Origin: Tragulus kanchil
Lineage: Eukaryota > Chordata > Mammalia > Artiodactyla > Tragulidae
Length of the DNA stretch: 64,000 nt
Assembly (NCBI GenBank): GCA_022376925.1
Contig: JAIOJX010000025.1
Span: forward strand, 138,591,301 to 138,655,300
Reading direction: 5' to 3'
A program made the translations under genes and the position numbers. The notes under the pieces were generated by a model, which worked only from the letters and a program-made list of their open reading frames with translations, was not told the origin of the DNA and did no database searches. Shown here piece by piece: positions 22,701 through 37,700 of the stretch. Numbering within the stretch: the first letter of the stretch is position 1; each line of letters opens with the position of its first letter.

Positions 22701-25700
22701 CAAAGAACAAAGACGGATGAAAATAGATAAATTAAAGACCAATAGAAGTGGCCCACCCGCTGCCCTCCCTCCCCAACCCGACCCCCGCCCAAAAATAAAT
22801 AAACAAATAAATCTTTAAAAACAAACAAACAAAAAAGGCAATCCCCAGAGATTACCACTGTTAAGATTTTAGTATTTTCCCTTGTGATCTTTCTGGTAGA
22901 CACACACACACAGTTTAATATACCTGAATATTATAATTATCATATTATAATTCTGAATATTATATACTTTGTATCTAATTTAGTTGACTTATAGAACTTG
23001 CTAATATTACATTAATGGATCATATCCTATATGAACATAGAATAACTTCTCTACCTTATCACTGAAAATTATTTGCAACTAATTTTTTAACATTATTAAC
23101 AACTTGGAAGTAGACATTTTGGTGCTTATATTTGTCCATGTTTCTGATTACTTTACCATGACAGATTTCTAGAAAAAGAATTTTACTGAATCAAAGGCTA
23201 TGAAACAGTCACCTATTCAAATTGTCATACTGTCTTCCTCAAAAGCTTACTTTCCACCATTCTCATCAGCATTTAATGTTACCTTCTAATCTAGTAACAT
23301 TTGCTTCTCTATCTCAAATTTGAAATTCTCATTCCCTTGACTCTTAAACATATGAAATATTCAGATACATTTATTAGCCATTTCTTCTTCAGGGTCCTGT
23401 GCATTTATATCCTTTTTTATTTTTCTATCTCTGCATTTTTCTTATAGACTTGTATTTGCTCTTAACTTCACTTATAAATATAAATGAGTTTTAACTTTGT
23501 CATATTTGCTTCAAAAATTCTTCCCAGGGACTTCCCTCGTGTTCCAGTGGCTAAGACTCTTGCTCCCAATGCAAGGGGCATGGGTTCAATTCCTGGTCAG
23601 GGAACTAGATCCCACATGCCACAACTAAGACCCAGTTCGACCAAATAAATAAATTAAATACATTATTAAAAAAAAAAATTCTTCCCAATTTATTTCTTTT
23701 TAATTTTACAATTCTTAAATTTTATGTAATTAGGTCTCACTGATACTTTTGTGATTCTCCTCTATTGTTAAGATGGTAAACTCTAAGTTCTTCATATTTC
23801 ATAAATGAGTAGCAAATTTATTTGTGAAAATTTGGTAAGGAAATTAAATATATCTTAAGATATTAAGGCTGTTAATTAACCCCTTAATTTTTCCAGAAAA
23901 TAGTGAATAACTGCTTCACTAGTCACCACCACCAGATAAATTTCACGCTCTTCTGTCTATGCTTATGGTGTAAAGCTGATGCAGTGAATTCTTACATATA
24001 TATCCAAAGCGTATGCGTGCTGGTCATGAGAGCCAATGTAAACAAGCCCTGTGGTTGGATCCACGGTGGCTGAGCTTTTGACAGCATCCTCAGTCCAAAA
24101 CATCCAGTATTTTTCTCCACTATTGCTCTTCAAAACATAAACTAACCCATCATAACAGCCTATTGGCAAACAGAATATGAAAGATCAGATTTAGATATGT
24201 CACTGGAAAATAATTCTTTGGCTTAAATCATGACAACATATATTCGATGTTCTTCATGCATACCTAGGCTCTATGTCTGGCTCAAATTCACATTTCAGCA
24301 AAACAGAAACTTAACAGTAATCAGTTATGTAAAAAATCCCTATTCAATAAGTACACCGTCCATTTTCAAGGTACTATAATATAAAGTGCTTCACTATCAA
24401 GAAAACAATGAACATGAGCATGTTGCAGTAGAAACAGGCTTTGACAGACCCAGATTCAACCTTGGGCAAATTATCCAGCATTTCTGGGCCTCAGATTGTC
24501 TTTCTGCTGAATGTGGATACACCTACAGCGACAATTAGGATTATAAATGCCCAGTCTGTAGAAAGTGTTCAAAAAATGCTAAGATTGGGATTTCCCTGGC
24601 AGTCAAACAGTTAAGACTGTTTCCAATACAGGGGTTGCAGTTTTGATCCCTGGTCAGAAAACAGATCCTGCATGCCACATGGGCTTCCCTGGTGGTCTAG
24701 TGGTTAAGAATCCACTTGCCAAGGCAGGGGACACAGGTTTCATCCCTGATGTGGCAGGATCCCAATACCATGAAGCAGCTAATAAGCCCAAGCACCACAA
24801 CTACTGAGCCTCTGCTCTAGAACCTGGGGGCCACAACTACTGACCCTAAGTGCCACAAATACTAAAGCCCACGTGCCCAGGAGCGTGTGCTCCACAAGAC
24901 AACCACTGCAATGAAGAGTAGCCCCTGCTCACTGCAACTAGAGAAAGCTTACGTGCAGTAATGAAGACCCAGCACAGCCAGATAAATAAATAAATGTTTA
25001 AAAAGAGAAATGCCAATATTAGCAATATGAATAATCATTGGAGGGACTGACTGAAGTTCCAATACTTTGGCCACAGACCCCGATGCTGGGAAAGACTGAA
25101 GGTAAAAGAAGAGGGCGGCAGAGGATGAGATGTTTAAATAGCATCACTGACTCAATGGACCTGAATCTGAGGTCTCCTGAAACTCCAGGAGACAGCACAG
25201 GACAGGGAAGCCTGGCGTGCTGCAGTCCTTGGGGTCACAAAGAGTCAGACACGGATTAGCAACTGAATGACAACAAATGTTTACTGACCTTTTATATTAT
25301 GGTGGAGGTACTAATGTAAGAATTTTATATCTATTAACTCAAGTTAATCCTCACAGTGAAATGTGACTATATGCACATTTTATAGAGGACAAAACTGAAG
25401 CACGGAGGGTTAAGTTATGGGAGTTATGGGCAAAACTACTCAGCTAGAAAGTGGCAGAGCCAGGATTTGAATATAAGAAGTCAAGCTCCAGAGCCCATCC
25501 TCTTAACAACTATACCAGACTGATTCTTCCAAAATGCTGCTTCGATGAGAAGATAGGGTAGGAGGCCTGACTTGCTATGACCAAAAAAAAGAAACAAAAA
25601 CCCAATTAGAAGTGGGAGTGGTCAAAATCCACAAAGTAAAGATCACTCAAGTTTCTGGAGTGCATGTAAGTCAGGGGAAGTGAAATCTAGGCCTTGGCCT

Positions 25701-28700
25701 AACACTCTAGGTGGCCCTGTCTATGATTATAACCACCGCTGCCCACTTGAGGCCCAGTTTTCAGAATGTCTGCTGTGCTTTCTCCTGGCAACTACCACTT
25801 AGAAGCGAGAGGCCAGCTTACTTAGTGATGGTGAAAAGAACTGTCCTAAACAGTGGAACACACCAGGATTAGCTGGGTAATGAGAACTCTTTGAGTTCAG
25901 CTCCAGAAGAAAATTCCTGTGACCTTTGGTTAGGCAAAGATCTCTTGGATAGGACATCAAAAGCATGATTCAGAAAGAAATTATAAAGTGGACTTCACTG
26001 AAATTACTATGGTCATCCACATGTATAACTGAAAGCCTGCTCAAAAAAATTAGCAGTAATGAATACCCAGCACAGCCAGATAAATAAATAAATGTGTAAA
26101 AAGAGAAATGCCAATATTAGCAATATGAATAATCATTGGAGGGACTGACTGAAGTTCCAATACTTTGGCCACAGACCCCGATGCTGGGAAAGACTGAAGG
26201 TAAAAGAAGAGGGCGGCAGAGGATGAGATGTTTAAATAGCATCACTGACTCAATGGACCTGAATCTGAGGTCTCCTGAAACTCCAGGAGACAGCACAGGA
26301 CAGGGAAGCCTGGCGTGCTGCAGTCCTTGGGGTCACAAAGAGTCAGACACGGATTAGCAACTGAATGACAACAAATGTTTACTGACCTTTTATATTATGG
26401 TGGAGGTACTAATGTAAGAATTTTATATCTATTAACTCAAGTTAATCCTCACAGTGAAATGTGACTATATGCACATTTTATAGAGGACAAAACTGAAGCA
26501 CGGAGGGTTAAGTTATGGGAGTTATGGGCAAAACTACTCAGCTAGAAAGTGGCAGAGCCAGGATTTGAATATAAGAAGTCAAGCTCCAGAGCCCATCCTC
26601 TTAACAACTATACCAGACTGATTCTTCCAAAATGCTGCTTCGATGAGAAGATAGGGTAGGAGGCCTGACTTGCTATGACCAAAAAAAAGAAACAAAAACC
26701 CAATTAGAAGTGGGAGTGGTCAAAATCCACAAAGTAAAGATCACTCAAGTTTCTGGAGTGCATGTAAGTCAGGGGAAGTGAAATCTAGGCCTTGGCCTAA
26801 CACTCTAGGTGGCCCTGTCTATGATTATAACCACCGCTGCCCACTTGAGGCCCAGTTTTCAGAATGTCTGCTGTGCTTTCTCCTGGCAACTACCACTTAG
26901 AAGCGAGAGGCCAGCTTACTTAGTGATGGTGAAAAGAACTGTCCTAAACAGTGGAACACACCAGGATTAGCTGGGTAATGAGAACTCTTTGAGTTCAGCT
27001 CCAGAAGAAAATTCCTGTGACCTTTGGTTAGGCAAAGATCTCTTGGATAGGACATCAAAAGCATGATTCAGAAAGAAATTATAAAGTGGACTTCACTGAA
27101 ATTACTATGGTCATCCACATGTATAACTGAAAGTTTCCTGTAGTATAAACCTATCTTTTCAAAATACAGGTTTTCAATAGGAAAGGATAAAGCTTAAATT
27201 CAAGTAGATCCTAGTCAGGATAACATAAGTAGGGAGATATATTCCTAAGTATTTAGACTGAAAAGCTTTGGTAAACAGATTCCATGAGCTCTAAAATAAA
27301 TTGTAGTTGCAGATGGACGGGGGGTAAGCAAATAAAAAGAGAGTGACAGTGGAGGAGACATGACACTTGGACCCCACATCTTCGTAAAGTAAAAGTCACC
27401 TGCACCTTAAGGAAACTGTGTAGCAGGTACTAGCTAACACTTAATGAGCATTTTGTCCCTGAAAAAGAAAATGAAAGTGTTAAGCCTGTCAATTGTATCC
27501 AAAATTTTATCACCCTATGGGATTTTCCAGGAAAGAATATTAGGGCAGGCAGCCATTCCCTTCTCCAGGGGATTCCCTTCTCAACTCAGGGATCGAATCC
27601 AAGTTTCTTGTATTGCAGGCAGATTTTTTACTGTCTGAGCCACCAGGAATATACTAAAGGACTCAGGAGCAATTATCGCATTTAATCCTCTCAGAAGCAC
27701 TATTGACTATTCTGGTAGTTTTAAAATAGACCCATAAATTCTTTGATACTCTTCCTTTCAAGAGGTGGAGACAATTCCTCTCCTTTTGAGTGTGGGCCAG
27801 ACTTAATGGTGTGCTTCTAATAGCACAATAAAGCACAAATGATGATTTACAGCTTTACACACTAAACTTTAGGCATTCCTCCTCACTCACTCTTTTGGGT
27901 CACTCAAGAGAGAAACCCATGTCACAAGAAACTGAAGCTTCCTGCCAAAAACCAGCCCAGAACTGACTTGTGTTAGCCTCAGTGTCAGTAAGCTATCTTG
28001 GAAGCAGATTTTTCCAGCTCACGTCGAGCCTTCAGCCAGCTGCAACCATATGAGAAACTCTGAGCCAGAACGTTCAGCCGAGCTTCTCCTAAATTCCTGA
28101 TACCCCTCAAAACTGTGAAATAATAAATGTTTATTGCTCGAAGCCATTAAGTTTGGGGAGGATTTGTGAGGTAGCACCATGTTTTATTATGCTCATCTAC
28201 TCATGAGAAAACTGAAGTTCTAAGTTCAGCAACTTGTTAAAGGTCACAGAGCGGGTAACAGCTTTAGAGCTAGGTTCAAACCCAGAAACTCTGACCCAAG
28301 GCCCAAACTGTGAATCAGCATGTAATTAAGTGCTATTCTTTGACAACAACCAAACCCACTACACACAGATTTTTTTAAATTTAACTTGGCCCAACTAGTA
28401 TTATCATATGGTAATTACATCTAATGCTATAAACCTCAATTTCAGAAACTTACCCACTACAATAAAGTTTCCACACTTTGATACACATGCCGAGGATTCA
28501 ATGCGATCTCCTAAAATCTGTTCCCATTTCACCTTTCCAGAGTAAAGATCAACAGCCATCATTCTGTGAGAATGGGAGCCAATGTACACAGTGGCAGATG
28601 ACTTGCCAACAGCTGGTATCACAACCAGAGGTGAAGCATCCACACACTTGCCTGTGTCTGACCTCCATTTCACACAAACCTCCATTTTCTCAGCCCCCAT

Positions 28701-31700
28701 CACAGCTGTTTCCTCTTTAGGAACTTCTGCAACGCAGGACGGATCTTTTGACTTCCCAGTAAGAGCCGGAGGATTCAGGCTTTTTGTATTTTGAATGTCG
28801 GGATGTGCAATTAAAGCAGAACAACAGGCTGAAGGGCAATGTCTCAGCTCAGGTAAAAACCTCGTAGTATTCACAGACAAAATCTGACTCCCTCGGCTCA
28901 GCGCAATAAAAGCACTGATCTCGTCATCATGATTTAAAGGCGTGACAGATCCCTGATGTAAAGATTTTCCACTGGTTTCCTCTTGATTAACATCACTGAA
29001 TTTTCTTTTCATGGTGTAATTCTTGCTAAATGTCAGATCATTATCCGGGAACACTGTTTGAAGGATGTGATTGTAAATCTCTAAAATAGAACTGTTAAGA
29101 ATAACTTCCAGAAGACCAGGTACTGATGTGCCAACAAAGTCTTCAATCTCATTAAGGAGCCGTATGGACTTCAAGGAATCTCCACCACTATTTAAGAAGA
29201 GGGACTCATCAGGAATCTTCCAAGAGTCTTCTGAGAGACTCAGAACAGACTACAGATTGGAGAAGGGAGAAACAGGTTGAAGTTCAAGGCCTATAACCAG
29301 ATTTACAGGTAATATATAGATGATAGTACTTACATTAATGAGATGAACACAAAATACACACAGTAAGTTTAATTAAAATAAAAATTTAAAGTATTTTTTG
29401 TAAAGGAGACCCTCATCTTACCAATTGCATCACAAGCCTACCTGAGAACTGCAAATTACACTGCCTTTTAGAGCAGTTTTCTACCCATACAATATATTAC
29501 ATTATAAAGTTATAAACTGAAATTATAAAATGAAATTATAAAAACATCTGATTTACTAATGATAAGACCCACAGATAATATCTGATAATTCTATAATATA
29601 GGGATAGTTATTTTTAGTAACTTCACATATATCAAAATTATTTTCCAAGAATCTAAAAATGAAATGGATAATACTTTTATTTAGATACCCTCTATTTTCA
29701 GATAAGACTGTACAATTATATCCTCCTTATAGAACCCTTTAGAAAACTCCATATTTTGTCTAAGAAAAATTATACTGACCTATAAATCATAGGTAATAAT
29801 ATATATATTTCAAAATAAATTTTTAATTGTTATACATATAAATTTCCTTAAGAAGAAACATACATGTCATTGAAACTTCTGGAATAATAACATTAAGCCT
29901 TATACCACAGACTGTGGTAGAGCCAGATTTTTTTTTTTTTTTTTTTTTTTTAATATTTATTTATTTATGCTGGGTCTTAGTTGCAGTATGTGGAATCTAG
30001 CTCCCTGACCAGGGATCGAACCCAAGTCCCCTGCACTGGAGCCTGGGGTCTTAGCCACTGGACCACGAGAGAAGTCCCAGATTTGGTTTTTTCTACTCTG
30101 ATTAAGTGTAACTGCCCTCGACTGCCCCTTTTAGGGAAAACTTACATCAAGGGAAGTCTTGTCTACTTGTGCCTTTTATGACCACTACCTCACTTCCAAT
30201 AAGCCTCTATATGGGGAGCTTAATTTAACCTTGCATTAGAGAACCTAACTTTTAATACAAAGTGAACAAAGTTATGCTACTTAACATCTAGGCAGCAATA
30301 ACATTCTTAGAAAATTTTATCAGACTTATTAGGATGCTACATTCCCTGAAGGTATACAAAGACCTCTTTATAACAACAAATGTGTATCTTAAAAGTTGTA
30401 CCTTCCACAAATGGTGTAATTTTCCCCACAGTTCCTCTTTTCCACTGAGCTTACATTCAGACTTCAAGGTTATGTAGTTTAAATAAATCTTATTTAATTC
30501 AGAAACATCAATTTTGCCTTAATATAAAAGAGAAATAATAATTTTTAAATTTCAGCTTGTACCCTTTATGTCTTCCTTAGTCACAATACACACATTTTTC
30601 ATCATTAAGGTTAGAAATCCTATAGAATAGTTTGTCACAGATCTTCAGCAATAAAGAAAGCAGCTCCATGATATCCAGAATGTAGTGGCTTTCAGGTAAG
30701 AAGAAAAGAGGGGCTAACGTTCATCTGATTTAAACAGCTAAATACACAGTGCTATTGACTGAACAATTACCACATTGTAAAACAAATATGAAATAAACAT
30801 GAAATTGAGAAAGTAATAGAATTTAGTGATTAAGAGTACATGTTTTGAAGTCAAACAGTCCCCAACAGAATTTCAACCCTACCATTAACTAGCAGTGTGA
30901 TTTGGGGAAAATTACTTAACCTCTCAGGTCTTATTTTCCACATGAGTAAATGGGAATAATACCCCCTACTCACAGTCTGAAATAAAATGAATTATTATAC
31001 AAAGTTTTAACAAAGAGTCTACCATAGTATATATTAGTTATTACATATAATAAGGATTTAAGCAGCCTTTAGACTAGTTATGAACACAATTAGTATCATT
31101 CAGCACTGAAATAAGCAGCTGCAAATTATTTTACCATGAGATGTAAACGGTAGAGAATCAATCAATACAAGCTCATCTGGGACTGCATGACTTGGAAGAT
31201 GTTTCTGCAGCTCTTCAAAGATGTAAGCCTTCACTAAGTCACTTTTAATACAAAAAGCCTCTATATGGAGCTTAATTTAACCTTGCATTAGAGAACCTAA
31301 CTTTTAATACAAAGTGAACAAAGTTATGCTACTTAACATCTAGGCAGCAATAACATTCTTAGAAAATTTTATCAGACTTATTAGGATGCTACATTCCCTG
31401 AAGGTATACAAAGACCTCTTTATAACAACAAATGTGTATCTTAAAAGTTGTACCTTCCACAAATGGTGTAATTTTCCCCACAGTTCCTCTTTTCCACTGA
31501 GCTTACATTCAGACTTCAAGGTTATGTAGTTTAAATAAATCTTATTTAATTCAGAAACATCAATTTTGCCTTAATATAAAAGAGAAATAATAATTTTTAA
31601 ATTTCAGCTTGTACCCTTTATGTCTTCCTTAGTCACAATACACACATTTTTCATCATTAAGGTTAGAAATCCTATAGAATAGTTTGTCACAGATCTTCAG

Positions 31701-34700
31701 CAATAAAGAAAGCAGCTCCATGATATCCAGAATGTAGTGGCTTTCAGGTAAGAAGAAAAGAGGGGCTAACGTTCATCTGATTTAAACAGCTAAATACACA
31801 GTGCTATTGACTGAACAATTACCACATTGTAAAACAAATATGAAATAAACATGAAATTGAGAAAGTAATAGAATTTAGTGATTAAGAGTACATGTTTTGA
31901 AGTCAAACAGTCCCCAACAGAATTTCAACCCTACCATTAACTAGCAGTGTGATTTGGGGAAAATTACTTAACCTCTCAGGTCTTATTTTCCACATGAGTA
32001 AATGGGAATAATACCCCCTACTCACAGTCTGAAATAAAATGAATTATTATACAAAGTTTTAACAAAGAGTCTACCATAGTATATATTAGTTATTACATAT
32101 AATAAGGATTTAAGCAGCCTTTAGACTAGTTATGAACACAATTAGTATCATTCAGCACTGAAATAAGCAGCTGCAAATTATTTTACCATGAGATGTAAAC
32201 GGTAGAGAATCAATCAATACAAGCTCATCTGGGACTGCATGACTTGGAAGATGTTTCTGCAGCTCTTCAAAGATGTAAGCCTTCACTAAGTCACTTTTAG
32301 ACACCATGAACAGAATTAATTTTTCCTGATTATACCATGTAACTGCACAAGACTCCACTTGTTGAAGACCTTCAGCAACCTATGAGAGAGATTATCCCAA
32401 TTTGCCAAATGAGGGCATTTAAAAATACTCTGAAATAAACACACTCAAATTCTGGATTTCCCTAGAGAATTGTTTCTTACCATCACTATTACCAGCACAC
32501 AGGGTTCTTAATGTTTTCCAAAAATAATAGCTCCCAGAGCAAAATAAACTTACTTTCATAGTTGTCAAAATCCACTCTGTCACTTCATTAAAAAAACAAC
32601 TCTCGGGCTTCCCTGGTGGTCCAGTGGGTAAGGACACCGCCTTGCAATGCAAGGGGTGCTGGTTCGATCCCTGGCCTGGGAAGATCCCACGTGCCATGGA
32701 GCGGCTGGACCGATGTATCCAATTACCGAGCCGGAGCTCTGGAGCGCATGTGCCCAGAGCCAGTGCTCTGCGACAACAGAGGCCACCGCGATGGGAGGCC
32801 CACACAGGCCAAAGAACAAAGATGGATGAAAATAGAGAAACGAAAGACCAGTAGAAGTGGCCCGCCCGCCCCTCTCCCTCCCCACCCTACCCAAAAATAA
32901 TAAATAAATAAATGTTTTCTTTTAAAAAAACAAACCCTCTCTTCAAGTTGAGAGTAAAGTATACAATAAATTATCATATCTTCTACTGTAATTCATCTTT
33001 AAGACAAAAGTCTTAAGTCTAAATAATACTCATAGAGAACCCTGGCAAAGAAATTTTAGTTATGGCTGCCTCTAATACCTATATATATATTAATAGATAT
33101 TTAATATTTAAACAGCAGTACCTGCTGTACAAGTTCTATGTTAAGACGTTTGCCATGACGTTTGATCTGACTGTCCTTTCGTCCCAAGAAAAATATCTCT
33201 CCATCTTTTATGGTCACAAAGTCTCCTGAGGCTCTCATTGTGCCAAGTGGTACTGTCACTTCGTCATCGAGAAAACAGACTCTGTTCCTGCCACCTTCAC
33301 AAGATATAAACACCGATATAATAAAAATATTCATGGAAAGTATACTTAAACCCATCAAATCAGAACATTTCCAAAAGCTCAGTCACTAAGTTTCAAAGTT
33401 TTAATATAGATATAAAATTGGGGACTCACTTTTAAATGTTATATGATAAAATTATATACAATAAAAACCTTAACAAAATAAGCAAAGGGATAAAACAAAA
33501 TTTATCTGTAAAAAATATGTGATTAAACACATTTTAAAAATACATTTTAAAATATTTAAATATTCTAATTAAATAGAATTTGGGCTATAAACAAAAATAT
33601 AAACAACCAAGTTACAGTTTCTAAATTCCTTTCTATCCTTCCTTAAGAGTACTAGACACTGTTATCTAATAACAAGGAGATAATTATGGCAACTTATTAA
33701 ATGTTTCATGACTGTGAGGATGAGATTAAAAATTATCATCACTGAAAAGAATACTAGACTTAAGAAAAATTGAGGAAAGAATAAAATTAACATGGATTTC
33801 TGTTCTTGAAAAAAAACCAAAATTATTCCCAATCAACAAATGTAAAACAACCTAAAAATACTTGGCCATTGCCTTCTTGAATTGTGAAACCATTAGTATC
33901 TCTGACTTCAACTACTGTTCCAAGCAGTGGAAATCCCAGTTGCACAGGCAATTCACATCTATGAAAACACAACAATCCAAACCAAATTTTAAAATTTTCA
34001 CTTGAATCGATTATTTTGCAATGTATTTAAATCACATTGTACCAAATAAAGAAAAAAGTTTCTGTTATAATTCAAAGACTGCCAAGTGCAAAAGATTAGG
34101 CAGAAAAATTACGTTATTCATTGCTGTTTAGTTATAAAAAGGTCTAGCAGGATCTGTAGTACCTGTTTTCTGGATTCCCAGATTAAAATTCTAGATAAAA
34201 TAGTGTTTCTAATATAAAGACCTCAGTGCCTATCAAAGACAGCATTTGTGTTAAGATACTGGAAAAAAATAGTCTCTCTCCCCTCTGTAGTTAACTGAAA
34301 CCCTTACTTCAAAGTACAGTCAAGAATCTTCTCTGGAATCTTGTAAAAAGTTGCCCAACTTGATACCTCTGTGATGCCATAAATATTAAATATTTGTGTT
34401 TTATTGCCTGCTCCTCTCCAGCTTTTGAGAACAGTTAATGATGGAAATGCTTCACCACCAAGGGCCAATACACGAAGAGAAGTATTGGTGGATAAAACAG
34501 TTGACTTGAGAAGCTGAGATCCAAATCTTCTAAGCAAAGTAGGTGTTGCCTATAGATACATGAAAATATAAAATTATTTCTTTCCCTTCACTTAGTTAAA
34601 AAAAAAGAAAATTGTAGTTATTAGTCCAAAGTTTAACACTGGGTGCACCCATAGAAATTAAAGCTGTGTTTGTGGTTAGCCACTCAAGCCATGTCCAACT

Positions 34701-37700
34701 CTTTGTGATCCCATGGACTGCAGCCCGCCAGGCTCCTCTGTCCATAGGGATTCTCCAGGCAAGAATATTCGAGTGGGTTGCCATGCCCTCCTCCAGAGGA
34801 TCTTCTCAGCCCAAGGATGGAACCAGGTCTTCTGCATTGCAGGCAGATTCTTTACCATCTGAACCACCAGGGAAGCCCATTTCTTTCTTAGATTGACTAA
34901 TTATCCATCAACACATTTTGCATTTCCTGAGACTTGTTTTGTAGCCTAGCATATGTTTTATGCTAAGAAATATTTAATTTACCTGAAAAGACTGTGCATT
35001 CTGAGGGACAGTGTTCTGCATATGGATTTTGGCTGACAAGGTTGTTCAAGTTTTCTTTATTATATGCACACTGAATTGTTTTCATTTAATTCCTGAAAGT
35101 GGGGTATTAAAATTTCTAAACCACTGAGTCAATTTGTTTCCCTTTTCAGTTCTGTCCATTTCTGCTTCGTATATTCAGAACGTCTATTTTTAGGCAGGTA
35201 ACATCTTCCCTTATTTTTCATTTTCTTGATATAACAAAGTACTTCTTTTTTTTTAAAGATTTACGTATTTATTTATTTTGGTGGGGGTGGGGTGAGGAGG
35301 GAGGGGTGCAGGCGGGCCACTTCTATTGGTCTTTCATTTGTCCATTTTCATCCATCTTTGTTCTTTGGCCCGTGTGGGCCTCCCATCGCGGTGGCCTCTG
35401 TTGTCGCAGAGCACTGGCTCTGGGCGCATGCACTCCAGAGCTCCAGCTCAGTAATTGGACACATGGGTCCAGCCGCTCTGCGGCACGTGGGATCTTCCCA
35501 GGCCAGGGATCGAACCAGCGCCCCTTGCATTGCAAGGCGGTGTCCTTACCCACTGGACCACCAGGGAAGCCTCAACAAAGTACTTCTTAATGTCCTGACC
35601 ATTTTATTGTTATGAAATGTTTGTGTAGCTGATTTTCTGTTTGCCTATTTATTTCTTTGTAGCTTTGTAACAACAAGAGAAGCCACTGCAATGAGAATTG
35701 CTGGGCTAAATGTGAATTCTGTCTCCCTTGTGATGTATGGCTACAGACATTGAGCTTAATTGATTTTTAAAATATATATTCAGGAATTTCCTGGATGTCC
35801 AGTGGTTAGGACTCAGTACTTTCACTGCTGTGGCTCAGATTCAATCCCTGGTAGGAGAACTAAGATTCTATGAACTTTGTAGTACAGCCAAAAAATAAAT
35901 AAATGATACAATAAAATACATATTCTTATTTTCAAGTCTTGTTTTTAAGTCTTACTTCCTTAGGGTCACCTCATGTCTGCATGACTCAGAAGTCAACCGA
36001 TGACTGGACAGATTGACCACACAGATGAGTCTGTGTATGGACAGGGGAGCTTATTCAAAATTCAGTCATTTTCCAGTCTAATCCAGCTTTTATTTTCCAT
36101 GGGCCCTTTTGAGTCTCTCACATGCATGCATGCAGGCTCAGTGTCAGTCAGCAACGTGCTTGCCCTCCTCAGCTCTGCAACCTCAGGCCATGGAGCTGCA
36201 GGCCCATCTTGCTGGCTAGAATGCCACAGATTCCCATTCCTATTGCAAAACTCAGCAGTTCTTAAAAACCATTTTCAGATAGTTGTATGCTTTTATTTGA
36301 TTTCCAAAGTGTGGAAATGGTGATTTTTGTCAATTTTGTCCAGCTTTATAGTTGCTTTTGGGGGAGAGGATCTGCCAATCTCCTCACTTGGTCATAGTCA
36401 GAGGTTCCATGTGAATATTTTTAAATGGCTGCTCTCAATAAATGCTGAAAGGACAACCTTAATTTTAATTCATGCAGATTACTTAAGGTCATGGCTTGTC
36501 AAAATATTTAAGTAGCAGGATAGGCCCTGCATTGCAGTATGCACTTACTGTTCCAGGTTCCTATCTAGGAATTTAGTGCTTTCATTCATTCTCAAGATAC
36601 TAAGTTTTTAGCCATTCTATTTATCATTAAATGATCTTCAACAAAATTCTGAGGGGTTCTACCAGGAGTTTTATATAAGGAAAATCTCCTTTCAAAATTA
36701 TGACTTCCCTGGTGTCTCAGTGGTAAAGAATCTTCCTGCCAATGTAGGAGACCTGGATGTGACCCATGATGTGGGAAAGATCTCACATGTTGCAAGGCAA
36801 CTAAGCCGGTGCACCACAACTCTGTTAAGCCCAGATCCACAACTACTGAAGTCCTTGTGTCCCAGAGCCCAAGGTCTACAACAAGAGAAGCCACTGCAAT
36901 GAGAAGTCCGCGCACTGCAACTAGGTAGCTCCTGCTTGCTGCAACTGGAGAAAAGCACGGAGGCAATGAAGACCCAGAACAGGCAAAAATAAATAAAATC
37001 ATAAAAAAGAAATGACAGCTGAATGGTCCTGTTCTCCATTTTCAATAAGGTGAATCTGAAACATTCTGGAGTAATTTCTAGTGTTAAATATAATTCCAAC
37101 TTTGAACTCTACATGAATGCACAACTATCAATATTCTACAACGTAAAGCATAGTATCACTTTTCGGATACTCATAAGCTGAACTGATAAATTTAGTGGCA
37201 CAGTACAAGTCAATATCCTTTGCAACCAATCATCTTAGACACAGAAAAATAGAACTTAACAAATAACACGGAAAAAAGCTATAGAAAATTTTAGAGCTTA
37301 TAGTTCCAAATTGTCTAATTAAAAATTCATGTAAAAATGAAAGAAAAAACAGGAAAAAAAAGAAAAAAAATTCATGTAAAAATGAAAAACACTTACGTTG
37401 ACAATTCGGTAGCTTAGCAATCTAAGATTTTGCTCTAAGTAAAATGCTTCACTTTTAAAAGGCGTCAAGTTTAGATAATTCACCCTTTTTATCCAGAGTA
37501 TGCAAAAAATGCCAAAATACTTTTGGTCTGATATATTTTTAAATGGCTGCTCTCAATGGAAAGGACAACCTTAATTTTAATTCATGCAGATTACTTAATG
37601 TCATGGCTTGTCAAAATATTTAAGTAGCAGGATAGGCCCTGCATTGCAGTATGCACTTACTGTTCCAGGTTCCTATCTAGGAATTTAGTGCTTTCATTCA

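Larger units (their letters stand above)
24955..27133 (+). repeat. Direct 1098-base tandem duplication 6
   Basis: Bases 24955-26035 recur at 26053-27133, separated by 17 bases of filler. There is one mismatch near the left edge of the second arm ('gaagaccc' to 'gaataccc'). It lies in AASDH intron 11. Confidence 0.92.
30201..32299 (+). repeat. Direct ~1.05 kb tandem duplication 7, includes AASDH exons 9-10
   Basis: Bases 30201-31247 recur at 31255-32299. The shift is 1054, falling to 1052 after 'atggggag' becomes 'atggag'. A seven-base filler lies between the arms. The first arm holds exon 10 and a cut exon 9, and the second holds exon 10 and runs into the intact exon 9. Confidence 0.93.
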
